64,000 bases of DNA, from NCBI RefSeq assembly GCF_000938255.1, contig NZ_JYMR01000039.1, forward strand, positions 62,001 to 126,000, given 5' to 3'. The translations under genes were made by a program, and so were the position numbers. Below the pieces are notes generated by a model. That model made no database searches and was not told the origin of the DNA. It worked only from the letters and a program-made list of their open reading frames with translations. Positions 24,888 to 33,839 of the stretch are shown one piece after another. Source of the DNA: Bradyrhizobium sp. LTSP849 (GTDB lineage Bacteria > Pseudomonadota > Alphaproteobacteria > Rhizobiales > Xanthobacteraceae). Every line of letters begins with the position of its first letter. Within the stretch, counting starts at the first letter, position 1.

Positions 24888-25485
24888 GACAACCCGCGCG
24901 CACCGTGCCGCATTGTCCAGGCGATCACTCCTGATGGCGGCGCCGGCGCTTCTCGTTGCTACGCGCGCGAGCCTCGCGCAGGGCGGCGACACCACATGGC
25001 CGCCGGTGTTCGAGACGGGCCGCAGCCAGTTCACGCTGGTGCGGCCGCGGGTAGTGATGCCAGTGCTGCGGCTTCAGGACCTGCATGGAAAGGACGTTGC
25101 GGTGGCAGCGAAGCCGGGACGCATCACGCTCGTCAATTTCTGGGCGACGTGGTGTGCAGCCTGCCGGCTCGATCTGCCCGTGCTCGCAAGCCTCGCCGGA
25201 TCGCAACGCGATCAACTGGATATTGTCGCTGTTTGCACTGACACGAAGGACCTGCGCAAGGTCCGCGCGTTCCTTGGCGGCCTCGCCGCGCAAAACCTTG
25301 CCTGCTACGTCGACGCGTATGGAGCGGCGGCCGAGTCATCCGCCTCGGTCTTCCCGCTCGTCGGCATGCCCATCACCTATCTCGTCGGAACCGGCAACCG
25401 CGTCGAGGGCTACATCACCGGGGCAGCCGAGTGGCTCTCACCCGCGGGCGCGCGGTTGCTGCAATTCTATCGCGAGCAGGGCTAG
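24880..25485 (+). CDS. exported TlpA/ResA-like thioredoxin with Tat-type signal
   Basis: The 201-residue protein has SRRSLLMAAPALLVATRA (twin arginine at 14-15, cleavage near SLA, residue 33), then a thioredoxin fold with NFWATWCAACRLDLP (Cys92 and Cys95 in W-C-A-A-C) and the cis-Pro loop VGMPITYLVG. It would reduce or exchange disulphides or persulphides in the periplasm. It overlaps the DsrE-like gene by 8 bp and shares a unit with DoxX. The A-A dipeptide between the cysteines differs from the usual P-P/E-P of TlpA/ResA, so its redox potential may differ. Confidence 0.85.
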   Translation: MRETTRAHRAALSRRSLLMAAPALLVATRASLAQGGDTTWPPVFETGRSQFTLVRPRVVMPVLRLQDLHGKDVAVAAKPGRITLVNFWATWCAACRLDLPVLASLAGSQRDQLDIVAVCTDTKDLRKVRAFLGGLAAQNLACYVDAYGAAAESSASVFPLVGMPITYLVGTGNRVEGYITGAAEWLSPAGARLLQFYREQG

Positions 25486-25651
25486 GACGAGGCGGCCTGT
25501 CGTCGCGCCGCCGGTTCCGACGGCCCTTGCTCGATCGCAAACGAATTCAGATTTACGAGACAACCCATCATTGCAAGGTGCGGCGGCAGACCATACGCTG
25601 CCCGTCATCGGCAGCCGCCGTCTGGTCTCGTTTGCATCGGGAGAATTGCGA

Positions 25652-27262
25652 ATGGTTCACGTCTCGCGACGGAAACTGCTTCAGCTTGCGGCTGTTGCAC
25701 CATCGGCGCTTCCTGCTGCGTGGACGTCGGTTGCATCTGCCGCAACCGGAAAGAAGATCCTGACTGCGGTGATGCAATCGGACCTTCGCGTCACCGATCC
25801 CGGCTTCACGACGGCCATCATCACCCGCGACCATGGCTACATGGTCTACGATACGCTGCTCGGCATCGATTCCAGCTTCAAGGTGCGGCCGCAGATGGCC
25901 GACTGGACGGTGTCCACGGACAAGCTGACCTACACCTTCACCCTGCGCGACGGCCTGAAGTGGCATGATGGCGCGCCGGTGACGGCGGAGGACTGCGTCG
26001 CCTCATTGAAGCGCTGGGGCACGAGCGTCGACGGCATGGCGCGCAAGCTGATGGACTTCACGGCGGGCATCGAGGCAACGGACGCCAAGACGATCGTGCT
26101 CAAGCTAAAGGAGCCCTATGGCCTCGTGCTGGAGACGATCGCCAAGCCGTCGGCCGTTGTCGCCTTCATGATGCCGAAGCGGTTGGCCGAGACCCCGATC
26201 ATCAAGCAGATTCCGGAGCAGATCGGCTCCGGCCCATTCAAGTTCGTCGCGAGCGAATTCCAGCCCGGCGTGAAAGCCATCTACGAAAAGAACACCGACT
26301 ATGTGCCGCGCAAGGAGCCGGCCGAATGGACCTCGGGCGGCAAGGTGGTCAAGGTCGACCGTGTCGAGTGGATCACGATGCCGGACGCGCAGACCGCCCT
26401 CAACGCGCTGCAATCCGGCGATGTCGATTTCGTTGAAACGCCGCCGTTCGACATGCTGCCCGCGCTCGAGTCCAATCCGGACATCACCGTGTCGATCCTG
26501 AACAAATTCGGCTTCCAGTCGTTCGGCCGGATGAACTTCCTGCATCCGCCGTTCGACAATGTGAATATCCGCCGCGCCGCGATGCTCGCGATCAACCAGA
26601 AGGACGTGCTCGACGCGCAGATCGGCAATCCCAAATACTACAAGCTGTGCGGCGCGTTCTTCGTCTGCGATACGCCGCTGGCCAGCGATGCCGGCGGCGA
26701 GACCTTGATCAAGGGCAACGGCCTGGCGCAGGCCAAGAAAGCCCTGGCCGAGTCCGGCTATGACGGCACGCCCGTGGTGATCCTGGCCCCCACTGATCAG
26801 ATCCTGCTGAAAGCGCAGCCGGTCATAGTCGCGCAGCTATTGCGCGAGGCCGGTTTCAAGGTCGACCTTCAATCGATGGACTGGCAGACCGTGGTCACCC
26901 GCCGCGCCAACCAGAAGTCTCCGAAGGAAGGCGGCTGGAACATGTTCTTCACCTACCAGGGCGCGGCCGACTCCTTGAACCCGCTGGTCAACGTCCCGAT
27001 GGGCGGTAAGGGCACGAGTGGCGGCTGGTACGGCTGGTCCGAGGACCCCAAGCTCGAGGAGTTGCGCGATTCCTTTGCCCGCGCAACCTCGCCCGAGGAG
27101 AGCAAGAAGATCGCGCTTGAGGTGCAGAAGGAAGCCTACGACCAGGTGATCTACGTCCCGCTCGGCCAATTCCAGGCGCCGAGCGCATGGCGCAAATCGC
27201 TCACCGGCGTGATCGACGGCCCAGCGACACCGATGTTCTGGAATGTGGACAAGAACGAATAG
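25652..27262 (+). CDS. peptide/nickel-type ABC transporter substrate-binding protein (orphan)
   Basis: The 536-residue family-5 binding protein has a Tat-like leader (VSRRKLLQLAAVAPSALPAA), WTVSTDKLTYTFTLRDGLKWHDG (DppA/OppA signature), and CVASLKRWGTSVDG. It binds oligopeptides, glycosides or other solutes in the periplasm. The ATG at 25652 follows GGGAGAATTGC. The 166 bp before it carry no gene. No permease or ATPase is adjacent. The convergent amidohydrolase lies only 7 bp from its end. Confidence 0.88.
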   Translation: MVHVSRRKLLQLAAVAPSALPAAWTSVASAATGKKILTAVMQSDLRVTDPGFTTAIITRDHGYMVYDTLLGIDSSFKVRPQMADWTVSTDKLTYTFTLRDGLKWHDGAPVTAEDCVASLKRWGTSVDGMARKLMDFTAGIEATDAKTIVLKLKEPYGLVLETIAKPSAVVAFMMPKRLAETPIIKQIPEQIGSGPFKFVASEFQPGVKAIYEKNTDYVPRKEPAEWTSGGKVVKVDRVEWITMPDAQTALNALQSGDVDFVETPPFDMLPALESNPDITVSILNKFGFQSFGRMNFLHPPFDNVNIRRAAMLAINQKDVLDAQIGNPKYYKLCGAFFVCDTPLASDAGGETLIKGNGLAQAKKALAESGYDGTPVVILAPTDQILLKAQPVIVAQLLREAGFKVDLQSMDWQTVVTRRANQKSPKEGGWNMFFTYQGAADSLNPLVNVPMGGKGTSGGWYGWSEDPKLEELRDSFARATSPEESKKIALEVQKEAYDQVIYVPLGQFQAPSAWRKSLTGVIDGPATPMFWNVDKNE

Positions 27263-27269
27263 CGAAGCC

Positions 27270-28409
27270 CTATTTCGGATGCCACCAGCGGCCGCCGACG
27301 ACGACGCCTTCGGAGACGATCTTGCGGTCGCCGATCAGGTGCTCGCCGACCACGTCCTCATAGTCGAACTGGCCTTCCTTCACCGAAATCAGCGTGGCAT
27401 CGCCGGCGCTGCCTGGCTTGAGGCTGCCGAGTTCTGGCCGCCGCAGCGCCATCGCGGCGTTGACCGTCGAGGTCGCGATGACGTCGGACAGCGGCATGCC
27501 CATGCACAAAAATTTCGACAGGGTCGTCACCTGGTCGAAGGCCGGGCCATCGATGCAGAGCTGATGGATGTCAGACGAGATCGTGTCCGGATAGAAGCCG
27601 TTGGCGAGCATCGCGCGTGCGGTCTTGAAGGCGAACGAGCCCTTGCCGTGGCCGATGTCGAACAGCACGCCGCGCTCGCGCGCGTCCAGCACCGCCCTCT
27701 TCACCGTACCTTGCGCGGTCGCAGGCGTGTTCGGGAACGGACGGAACGCATGGGTCAGCACATCGCCGGGACGCAGGCGCGCCAGCACCTCCTCGTAGCT
27801 CGGCGGCGGATGGTCGATATGCGCCATCAAGGGCATGCCGACCTCGTCGGCGACCTGGAGCGCGATGTCGAGCGGCACGGTCCCCGACGTGCCCGAGGAG
27901 TGCAGTCCGACGCGCACCTTGATGCCGACGATGAGGTCGCGGTTGGCATCCGCCACCTTTACCGCTTCGATCGGATTCATCAGCCGCAATTCCTCGCTCT
28001 CGCCGACCATGATCCGGTGCGAGAAGCCGAAGATGCCGGCATGCGAGACGTGCAGATAGGCGAGAATGCGGACCTGGCTCGGCTCGATCACATGCTTGCG
28101 AAAGCCCGCGAAATTGCCGGGGCCGGCGCTGCCGGTATCGACGGAGGTGGTGACGCCTGAGGCGCGGCAGAATTCCTCGGCATCGATGCCGAGCGAGGTG
28201 CCGCCCCAATAGACGTGGGTATGGAGATCGATCAGCCCCGGCGTCACGATGAGCTGCGATACGTCGCGCACCTCAGTCGCCGGATCCGCCTTCAGCCCAC
28301 TGCCGACCGCAGCGACCTTGCCACCCGAAAAGGCCACATCGGTCACGGCATCGAGCTTCTGGGATGGGTCGACCACACGGCCGCCGCGCAGGATCAGGTC
28401 GAAAGGCAT
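27270..28409 (-). CDS. amidohydrolase/deacetylase-family metallohydrolase
   Basis: The 379-residue protein has the amidohydrolase opening FDLILRGGRVVDPSQKLD, the metal site VTPGLIDLHTHVYWGG, and DTISSDIHQLCIDGP further on. It matches the amidohydrolase/deacetylase group related to dihydroorotase and D-aminoacylase; substrate unknown. Three ATG codons in a row precede PFDLIL. The third (28409) is 6 bp from GGAG and was chosen. Upstream is a strong stem-loop (28438-28466) in the 5' leader. Confidence 0.82.
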   Translation of the reverse strand: MPFDLILRGGRVVDPSQKLDAVTDVAFSGGKVAAVGSGLKADPATEVRDVSQLIVTPGLIDLHTHVYWGGTSLGIDAEEFCRASGVTTSVDTGSAGPGNFAGFRKHVIEPSQVRILAYLHVSHAGIFGFSHRIMVGESEELRLMNPIEAVKVADANRDLIVGIKVRVGLHSSGTSGTVPLDIALQVADEVGMPLMAHIDHPPPSYEEVLARLRPGDVLTHAFRPFPNTPATAQGTVKRAVLDARERGVLFDIGHGKGSFAFKTARAMLANGFYPDTISSDIHQLCIDGPAFDQVTTLSKFLCMGMPLSDVIATSTVNAAMALRRPELGSLKPGSAGDATLISVKEGQFDYEDVVGEHLIGDRKIVSEGVVVGGRWWHPK

Positions 28410-28437
28410 CATCATCTCCGGATCAGGCAAACATGGA

Positions 28438-28466
28438 CCGGGCTGGAAGGTGCTCTTCCAGCCCGG
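28438..28466 (-). terminator. strong stem-loop between SPFH and amidohydrolase genes
   Basis: CCGGGCTGGAAG and CTTCCAGCCCGG are perfect 12-bp arms around a 5-nt loop. It lies after the SPFH stop codon and 29 bp before the amidohydrolase start on the same strand. The T-run after it is poor, so it may be a terminator or an attenuating leader structure. Confidence 0.6.
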
Positions 28467-28513
28467 CCGCTTCTGTTAGCAATTTTCACACCAGCGAAGC
28501 AAATCAACTGCGC

Positions 28514-30514
28514 TCAATGCCCGTTAGTCCTGCGATCCGCCTTCGGCGCCTCCTCCTTCAGCCGCTCCAGCGCATCGGGCATCATGCGGCCGAACATCGA
28601 GCTCAGCATCGCGGTCGGGATCAGGCCCGCATTGCCGGTGTCCTGGCCTTGCCCGCCGGACATCAGGAACTGCGGCACCAACGGCTGGTTGATCTTGGTC
28701 AGGGCTTCCGCGAACTTTGTAAAGTTCTGCTCGGCCAACCTGAACTCCGGTCCGCCATAGGCGTCGACCGAGAGCTTTGTCGACTGGGCATTGGCGGTAC
28801 CAACCGCAAGGACCCGGTCGGCTTCGCCCTGGCCCTCGAGTCGCGACTGCTCGCCGACCGCGGCCGCGGTCACCTTTCGGGTCTCCGCATCCTTTTGCGC
28901 GCGGGCGAACGCCGCAGCACCCTCATTCTCGTTGACCTTGATCTGGATCAGCGACTGCGTCAGCGCCGACTGCGCCGCCGCCGCCGCCTTGGCCTCGTTG
29001 AGCGTACGCTCCTGGACAGCGGCCTTTTCCTGCTCCTGATAGGTCTCGATCTGCTCGCGCGCGATCTGGCGCGAGCGGAGCTGGATCAGGATGTTCTCGA
29101 TCGTGTGGTCGCCGTTCGCGGCGCGCGGCGTGCCGATCAAGACCTCCTGGAGGTCGAGCGAATAGCTCTCGAACTTCGCCTTCATCTGCGCCGCCGACTC
29201 ATCCTGGATCGACGCCCTGTTCTGAAGCAACTCGATCAGCGTCATCTTCTGCGCGATGTTCTTGAAGAACGCGCTCACCATCGGATCGAGCGTCTGCTCG
29301 ACGAGCTTCTTCACGTCGCCGAAGCGCTGGATGATCATCGGCGCCTTCTTGTAGTCGATATGCATCACCACCGGCAGCGTCGGCTCGAACGCGTCCCGCG
29401 TGATCAACGAGATTTCCGACAGGTTCTCATCTAACTTCATCGCACCGACCTCGCCGCGCACCCATTTCAGGATGAAGTTGACGGTCGGGATGATCTCGAT
29501 CTTGCCCGCATAAGTGTTGAAGGCGTATTTGCCGGGCAGCAGCGGATCCTTCCAGACGCCGCGGCCGCCGTTGAGAACCTGCTCGCCATGGCGATACTGA
29601 TCACCCGACACGTCGGCGCTGTGCGGGCCGGTATAGAAGATGACGACGCCGACATTGCCGACCGGGATCACCGTCTTCGGCACCGCCTCGACGGTCGCGA
29701 ACAGACGATTGATGTACCAGGTGCCCTCGACGATGACCTGCAACTGGCGACCGCGATAGCCGCCGGCGCTTAAGAATTTCTCGGGCTCCTGGAAATTGTT
29801 GTGAAAGATCTCGTCGTCGCGCAGATCGGTGCCGACCTCGGGCGCGATGATTTCGCCTGATGGCAGCGACGGGCCGTCATGCACGGTGACGATTCCGACC
29901 AGATCATGATCGGCAGCCAGCACGACGGGCGCAAAACCCCAGCGCTCGGCGATGGTGAGCTGCATGGCGTCGAGCACGCCGCGCTCCTGCCCGCTCAGGG
30001 CATGGCCGTAGACGCGCTCGTCGGTGATGATCGCGAACTGCGTCGTGTTGATCGCATAGGTACCTTCGCGCAGGATTTTTCGCTGCGGGCCCTTCTGGCC
30101 GCCACCGAGCAGGAATCGCCGCACGTCCTGGAAATCCGCCCTGTCCTCGGTGTCGTTGGCGCCGAGCACCTGCGAGGCACCAAGCGGCGCGCCGTCGCGC
30201 GCGAACACATAGGCGATCTTGCCCTGTCCGACCGTGACGAGATCCGATTTGTGGATCCGGTACATGAACGGAAAGAACACGTGCAGGCCGCCGCGCAGGA
30301 CTTCCGGCTCATAGCCGGCTTCGCCATTCAGCGCGATGAAGCCGCCTTCGATCGATCCCTTGGTCGTCCATAGTTTCTCGACGATGCCGACCTGATTGTT
30401 CGGGATGTAACGAAAGATATTGGCAATCCGCAGCAGGATCACGAGCGCGATCGCTGCCGCAGCCCAAAGCGCCGGCTGGGTCAGCCAGGCGCCATTGAAA
30501 CCATTGAGGTCCAT
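28514..30514 (-). CDS. large SPFH/band-7 domain membrane protein
   Basis: The 666-residue protein has one N-terminal membrane segment (about residues 14-33, WAAAAIALVILLRIANIF), then an SPFH-type region starting IPNNQVGIVEKLWTTKGSI. It has a long Gln/Glu/Ala-rich coiled coil (about 480-570, with TYQEQEKAAVQERTLNEAKA) and a C-terminal tail. This is flotillin/stomatin-like architecture, used as a membrane-microdomain scaffold. It is longer than bacterial flotillins (about 500 residues) because of an added domain near residues 100-280. The gene is alone on its strand. The 228 bp upstream hold its promoter region and the stem-loop of the next gene. Confidence 0.82.
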   Translation of the reverse strand: MDLNGFNGAWLTQPALWAAAAIALVILLRIANIFRYIPNNQVGIVEKLWTTKGSIEGGFIALNGEAGYEPEVLRGGLHVFFPFMYRIHKSDLVTVGQGKIAYVFARDGAPLGASQVLGANDTEDRADFQDVRRFLLGGGQKGPQRKILREGTYAINTTQFAIITDERVYGHALSGQERGVLDAMQLTIAERWGFAPVVLAADHDLVGIVTVHDGPSLPSGEIIAPEVGTDLRDDEIFHNNFQEPEKFLSAGGYRGRQLQVIVEGTWYINRLFATVEAVPKTVIPVGNVGVVIFYTGPHSADVSGDQYRHGEQVLNGGRGVWKDPLLPGKYAFNTYAGKIEIIPTVNFILKWVRGEVGAMKLDENLSEISLITRDAFEPTLPVVMHIDYKKAPMIIQRFGDVKKLVEQTLDPMVSAFFKNIAQKMTLIELLQNRASIQDESAAQMKAKFESYSLDLQEVLIGTPRAANGDHTIENILIQLRSRQIAREQIETYQEQEKAAVQERTLNEAKAAAAAQSALTQSLIQIKVNENEGAAAFARAQKDAETRKVTAAAVGEQSRLEGQGEADRVLAVGTANAQSTKLSVDAYGGPEFRLAEQNFTKFAEALTKINQPLVPQFLMSGGQGQDTGNAGLIPTAMLSSMFGRMMPDALERLKEEAPKADRRTNGH

Positions 30515-30681
30515 AGTTCATCTCCACGATTCGCAACTGGGCGGCTTGGTTAACCAAAGCCACACCCCAGAATTGCGGGAGCGGAGATGTGAGTACCGAC
30601 CCTGCTTCGCAAGTCGGCTGTCGCGTAAAGCCGTGCCAATCTTTTTTTATTGGGGACTTGACGCGTGAATAAACTTGCGCC

Positions 30682-30708
30682 GCAGCACGGCCGAAAAAGC
30701 CGTGCTGC
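30682..30708 (-). terminator. stem-loop terminator after the VOC gene
   Basis: GCAGCACGGC and GCCGTGCTGC are perfect 10-bp arms around a 7-nt loop, 34 bp after the VOC stop on the minus strand, followed by AAGTTTATT. It would end the long minus-strand operon that begins near 37300. Confidence 0.65.
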
Positions 30709-30742
30709 ACGTCGGCCGCCGATGAGCGCCGTTAAGTGCTCC

Positions 30743-31345
30743 TTATTTCATCGGCTCGGTGGTCGACCACAGCACGGTCTTGGCGCTCTTCTCGTAGGCC
30801 ATGCCCTTGGGATAGCTGATCAGCTCCATCTGCATGCCCCACGGCGTCAGGAAATAGAGGATGGATTGACCGGCGGCCGGTCCTTCGTTCACCGGGATCG
30901 GTCCCTGCATGGTCTTGACGTTCTTCGACCGCAGATACTCGGCGGCCTTGGCGATGTCGTCGACATAGAGCGCAATGTGGTGGCCGCCGATGTCGCTGTT
31001 CTTCGGCAGCGTCTTGGCCTGGTCGGGCGACTGGTACTGGAACAGCTCGATGTTGGAGCCGTAGCCGCAGCGGACCATGCTGATCTCGTCAATGACGGCG
31101 CGCGGGTTCACGTTGACAGCATCCTGCATGAACGTGCCCTTATCGTCCATGAACGGGCCGAACGACATCGCATGCGAACAGCCAAGCACGTCGGTGAAGA
31201 AGGCGGTCGCCGCCTTCACGTCCGGCACGGTGATGCCGGTATGATCGTGGCCGCGCAGGCCGGGAATGGAATCCGCCGAAGCCGGCAGGATCGAGGCGCC
31301 GAGCGACAGCGCGGCGGAGGCAAGCAGTACTCTCAACGGGATCAT
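30743..31345 (-). CDS. exported VOC (glyoxalase-fold) family protein
   Basis: The 200-residue protein has a signal peptide (MIPLRVLLASAALSLGASIL, cleavage near PASA) and a VOC module: LRGHDHTGITVPDVKAATAF with a metal-type His, IGGHHIALYVDDIAKAAEYL and LYFLTPWGMQMELISYP with the terminal Glu. Most VOC proteins are cytoplasmic, so a secreted one is unusual. It lies 48 bp after the SDR gene and probably belongs to the same unit. It may bind or transform a small metabolite imported by the neighbouring transporter. The start at 31345 has AGGAAG 6 bp upstream. Confidence 0.83.
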   Translation of the reverse strand: MIPLRVLLASAALSLGASILPASADSIPGLRGHDHTGITVPDVKAATAFFTDVLGCSHAMSFGPFMDDKGTFMQDAVNVNPRAVIDEISMVRCGYGSNIELFQYQSPDQAKTLPKNSDIGGHHIALYVDDIAKAAEYLRSKNVKTMQGPIPVNEGPAAGQSILYFLTPWGMQMELISYPKGMAYEKSAKTVLWSTTEPMK

Positions 31346-31393
31346 GATCGCTTCCTTTTGGTTCAAAGCCAACGCAACATCCGACGTGAAAAC

Positions 31394-32113
31394 TCAGCCC
31401 GGCGACGCCAACTGGCGCTCGACGCCCTTGGGATCATGGGCAAGGCCTTGCGCAAGGCCACGCGCCATCTCGCCGACATAGATCTCCTCCTCGCCGGCCT
31501 CGAAACCGTCGAGGATTTCCCTCGCCGCATCCGCGGTCGTCATCTTCGGGATGGTCAGCATCGCGGTCATGCGGGTGTCGATCGCACCGGGCAGCGCCGC
31601 GGCGACACGCACGCCCTTCGGCACCAGCTCGCCGCGCAGGCCCTGCGTCAGGCTGAGACCCGCCGCCTTGGAGGCGCAGTAGGACCCCATGAACGGCAGG
31701 TTCACGCGCGCGAGGATGGTGAGGATATTAAGCACCGCCCCCTTGTTCTTGATCAGCGTTGGTGCGAAGGCCTTCGTCACCCGCAGCGGCGCGAGATAGT
31801 TGATCTCGATCTCCTCGCGCGCGATCGCAAGATCAGGCGCGGCCATGAAGCCGGTGTTGTGGTTCACTCCGGCATTGTTGATCAGCAGCGTGACGTCATT
31901 CGCCGTGGCTGCGGCCCTTGCGACATCATCGTCGTTGGTGACGTCCATCTTGATCGGCACGACGCCGTCCGAGGCGATCAGAGCGGAAACATCACGCGCC
32001 GCGGCGTAGATCTTCGTAGCCCCACGCGCCTTCAGCTCGGCAATGAGCGCCTGCGCGATCGCGCCGGTGGCGCCGGTCATGAGAACGACGGAACCCTTGA
32101 TGCTTTCGGTCAT
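31394..32113 (-). CDS. short-chain dehydrogenase/reductase (SDR)
   Basis: The 239-residue protein has the cofactor motif MTGATGAIAQALIAEL, INNAGVNHNTGF, and the active-site GSYCASKAAGLSLTQ with Y-x3-K. The glycine pattern TGATGAIA is the short form seen in some classical SDRs. It uses NAD(P)H to oxidise or reduce an alcohol or carbonyl. Its start ATG overlaps the stop of the last ABC ATPase by 4 bp (ATGA), a strong sign of shared transcription with the importer. Confidence 0.88.
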   Translation of the reverse strand: MTESIKGSVVLMTGATGAIAQALIAELKARGATKIYAAARDVSALIASDGVVPIKMDVTNDDDVARAAATANDVTLLINNAGVNHNTGFMAAPDLAIAREEIEINYLAPLRVTKAFAPTLIKNKGAVLNILTILARVNLPFMGSYCASKAAGLSLTQGLRGELVPKGVRVAAALPGAIDTRMTAMLTIPKMTTADAAREILDGFEAGEEEIYVGEMARGLAQGLAHDPKGVERQLASPG

Positions 32114-32967
32114 GCGGCTGATCCTTGTTGCTGGGGCGTGACAACCGGCGGAGAATCGTCGAGCCAGCCCGGCTCGACGTCGGGCAGGGGAATTGCGGCG
32201 AGCAGTTGCCGCGTATAGGCGTGCTGCGGGGTACCGAAGACGCGTGCAACGGGCCCGTATTCGACGACCTCGCCCTGATGCAGGATTGCGACATCGTCGC
32301 AGAGCACACGCACGACCGAGAGATCGTGGCTGATGAACACCATCGTGAGACCGAGCCGCGCGCGCAGCTCCCTCAGCAACAGCATGATGTGCGCCTGCGT
32401 CGAGACGTCGAGGCCAGATACGATCTCGTCGGCGACGATGAAATCGGGCTCGAGCGCAAGTGCGCGCGCAATGCCGGCGCGCTGGCGCTGCCCGCCGGAC
32501 AATTCATGCGGATAACGGTCGGCAAACTCCGGCGGCAGACCGACCAGATTGAGGAGGCCAGCCGCGCGCTCGCGCCGGTCGGATCTGCCCTTCAGCCGCC
32601 CATGCACCTCCAGCGGCCGCGTCAGCGTGGTGCCGAGCCGCAGCCGCGGATTGAGCGAGGACTGCGGATCCTGAAAGATCATCTGGATGCGCGCCCGCAA
32701 CGGGCGCAGCTCGGCCTCGTCGAGCTGTCCGATCTCGACGCCATCGAACTGAATGCCGCCGGCGGTCGGCTTCAAGAGCCGCACCAGCAATCGGCCGAAC
32801 GTGGTTTTGCCCGAGCCGGATTCACCGACCAAACCAAGCACCGAACCGCGCGGCACGGCGAGATCGACCCCCCTGATCACCTCGCGCAAACCGGGCTTGC
32901 GAAACCAACCCTTATGCTCCGGATATCCGAAGCTCAGACTGCCGGTGCGGAGCAGGATCTCGCTCAT
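32110..32967 (-). CDS. peptide-type ABC transporter ATPase 2 (OppF/DppF-like)
   Basis: The 285-residue ATPase has Walker A GESGSGKTTFG, the peptide-importer Q-loop in FQDPQSSLNPRL, signature LSGGQRQRAGIARAL, Walker B FIVADEIVSGLDVS and the switch His. The start at 32967 (MSEILLRTG) overlaps the end of ATPase 1 by 4 bp. It pairs with that ATPase to drive the OppBC-like permease. Its C-terminal region carries the Pro-rich tail of DppF-type proteins. Confidence 0.9.
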   Translation of the reverse strand: MSEILLRTGSLSFGYPEHKGWFRKPGLREVIRGVDLAVPRGSVLGLVGESGSGKTTFGRLLVRLLKPTAGGIQFDGVEIGQLDEAELRPLRARIQMIFQDPQSSLNPRLRLGTTLTRPLEVHGRLKGRSDRRERAAGLLNLVGLPPEFADRYPHELSGGQRQRAGIARALALEPDFIVADEIVSGLDVSTQAHIMLLLRELRARLGLTMVFISHDLSVVRVLCDDVAILHQGEVVEYGPVARVFGTPQHAYTRQLLAAIPLPDVEPGWLDDSPPVVTPQQQGSAA

Positions 32968-33839
32968 GCCGGCCTCGCCTCGCCTGCCCGGTCGAGGCGA
33001 TGGGCCTCCGACCACAATTGCTCGATCAAGGCCGGCGGCACCGGGCGCAGCGCGTCCGCCGGCCGGTCGGCGCGCGGCGTCGCAGCGAGCAATGCGCGCG
33101 TATAGGCATGACGCGGACGTACCAGCACGTCCGCGGTTTCGCCCTCCTCGAGCACGCGGCCCGCATGCAGCACGCTCATGCTGCGGCAGATCTTGGCAAC
33201 GACGCCGAGGTCGTGGGTGACGAACAAGATCGCGCTGCCATGGCGCAAGCGCAGTCGCTCGACGAGTTGCAGCACCTGGCGCTGCACAGTGACGTCGAGG
33301 GCCGTGGTCGGCTCGTCGGCAATGACGAGGGCGGGATCGCAGGCAAAGGCCATCGCGATCAGCACGCGCTGACGCATGCCGCCGGAGATCTCGTGCGGAT
33401 AAAGCGCGAGCACCCGCTCCGGCTCGCGGATCGCGACCTCGGTCAGGAGCTCGGCGGCGCGCGTCAGCGCCGCGCGCTTCGGCAGGCCGAGATGGTGCCG
33501 CAGCAAATTGCCGATCTGCGCTCCGATGCGCTTAACCGGATTGAGCGAGGTCATCGGGTCCTGCGGGATCAGCGCGATGCGGCGGCCGAGCAGGCCGCGG
33601 CGCTCGGTTTCCGTCATCGCCAGGAGATCACGCCCCTCAAATGCAATCTGACCTGACGTGATGGTTGCATTCGCGGGCAGCAGTCCGAGCACGGCACGGC
33701 CGAGCATGGATTTTCCGGCGCCGGATTCGCCGACCAGCCCACGGACCTCGCCGGGCTGCACCTCGAGGCTGACGCCGCGCAGCACATTGGCGGCACCGAT
33801 CGCGACCTTCAGCCCTTCCACAGTGAGCGTTGCGTTCAT
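32964..33839 (-). CDS. peptide-type ABC transporter ATPase 1 (OppD/DppD-like)
   Basis: The 291-residue ATPase has Walker A GESGAGKSMLG, Q-loop IPQDPMTSLNPVK, signature ISGGMRQRVLIAMAF, Walker B LVIADEPTTALDVT and the switch His in FVTHDLGVVAKI. The start at 33839 (MNATLTVEG) gives a 4-bp overlap with the permease gene. It belongs to the OppD/DppD class in a six-gene importer-SDR unit. Confidence 0.9.
   Translation of the reverse strand: MNATLTVEGLKVAIGAANVLRGVSLEVQPGEVRGLVGESGAGKSMLGRAVLGLLPANATITSGQIAFEGRDLLAMTETERRGLLGRRIALIPQDPMTSLNPVKRIGAQIGNLLRHHLGLPKRAALTRAAELLTEVAIREPERVLALYPHEISGGMRQRVLIAMAFACDPALVIADEPTTALDVTVQRQVLQLVERLRLRHGSAILFVTHDLGVVAKICRSMSVLHAGRVLEEGETADVLVRPRHAYTRALLAATPRADRPADALRPVPPALIEQLWSEAHRLDRAGEARPA

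Noticed and set aside
30665..32218. A 517-codon plus-strand frame across the VOC and SDR genes.
   Set aside because: Antisense to two genes with full motifs and coupled starts.
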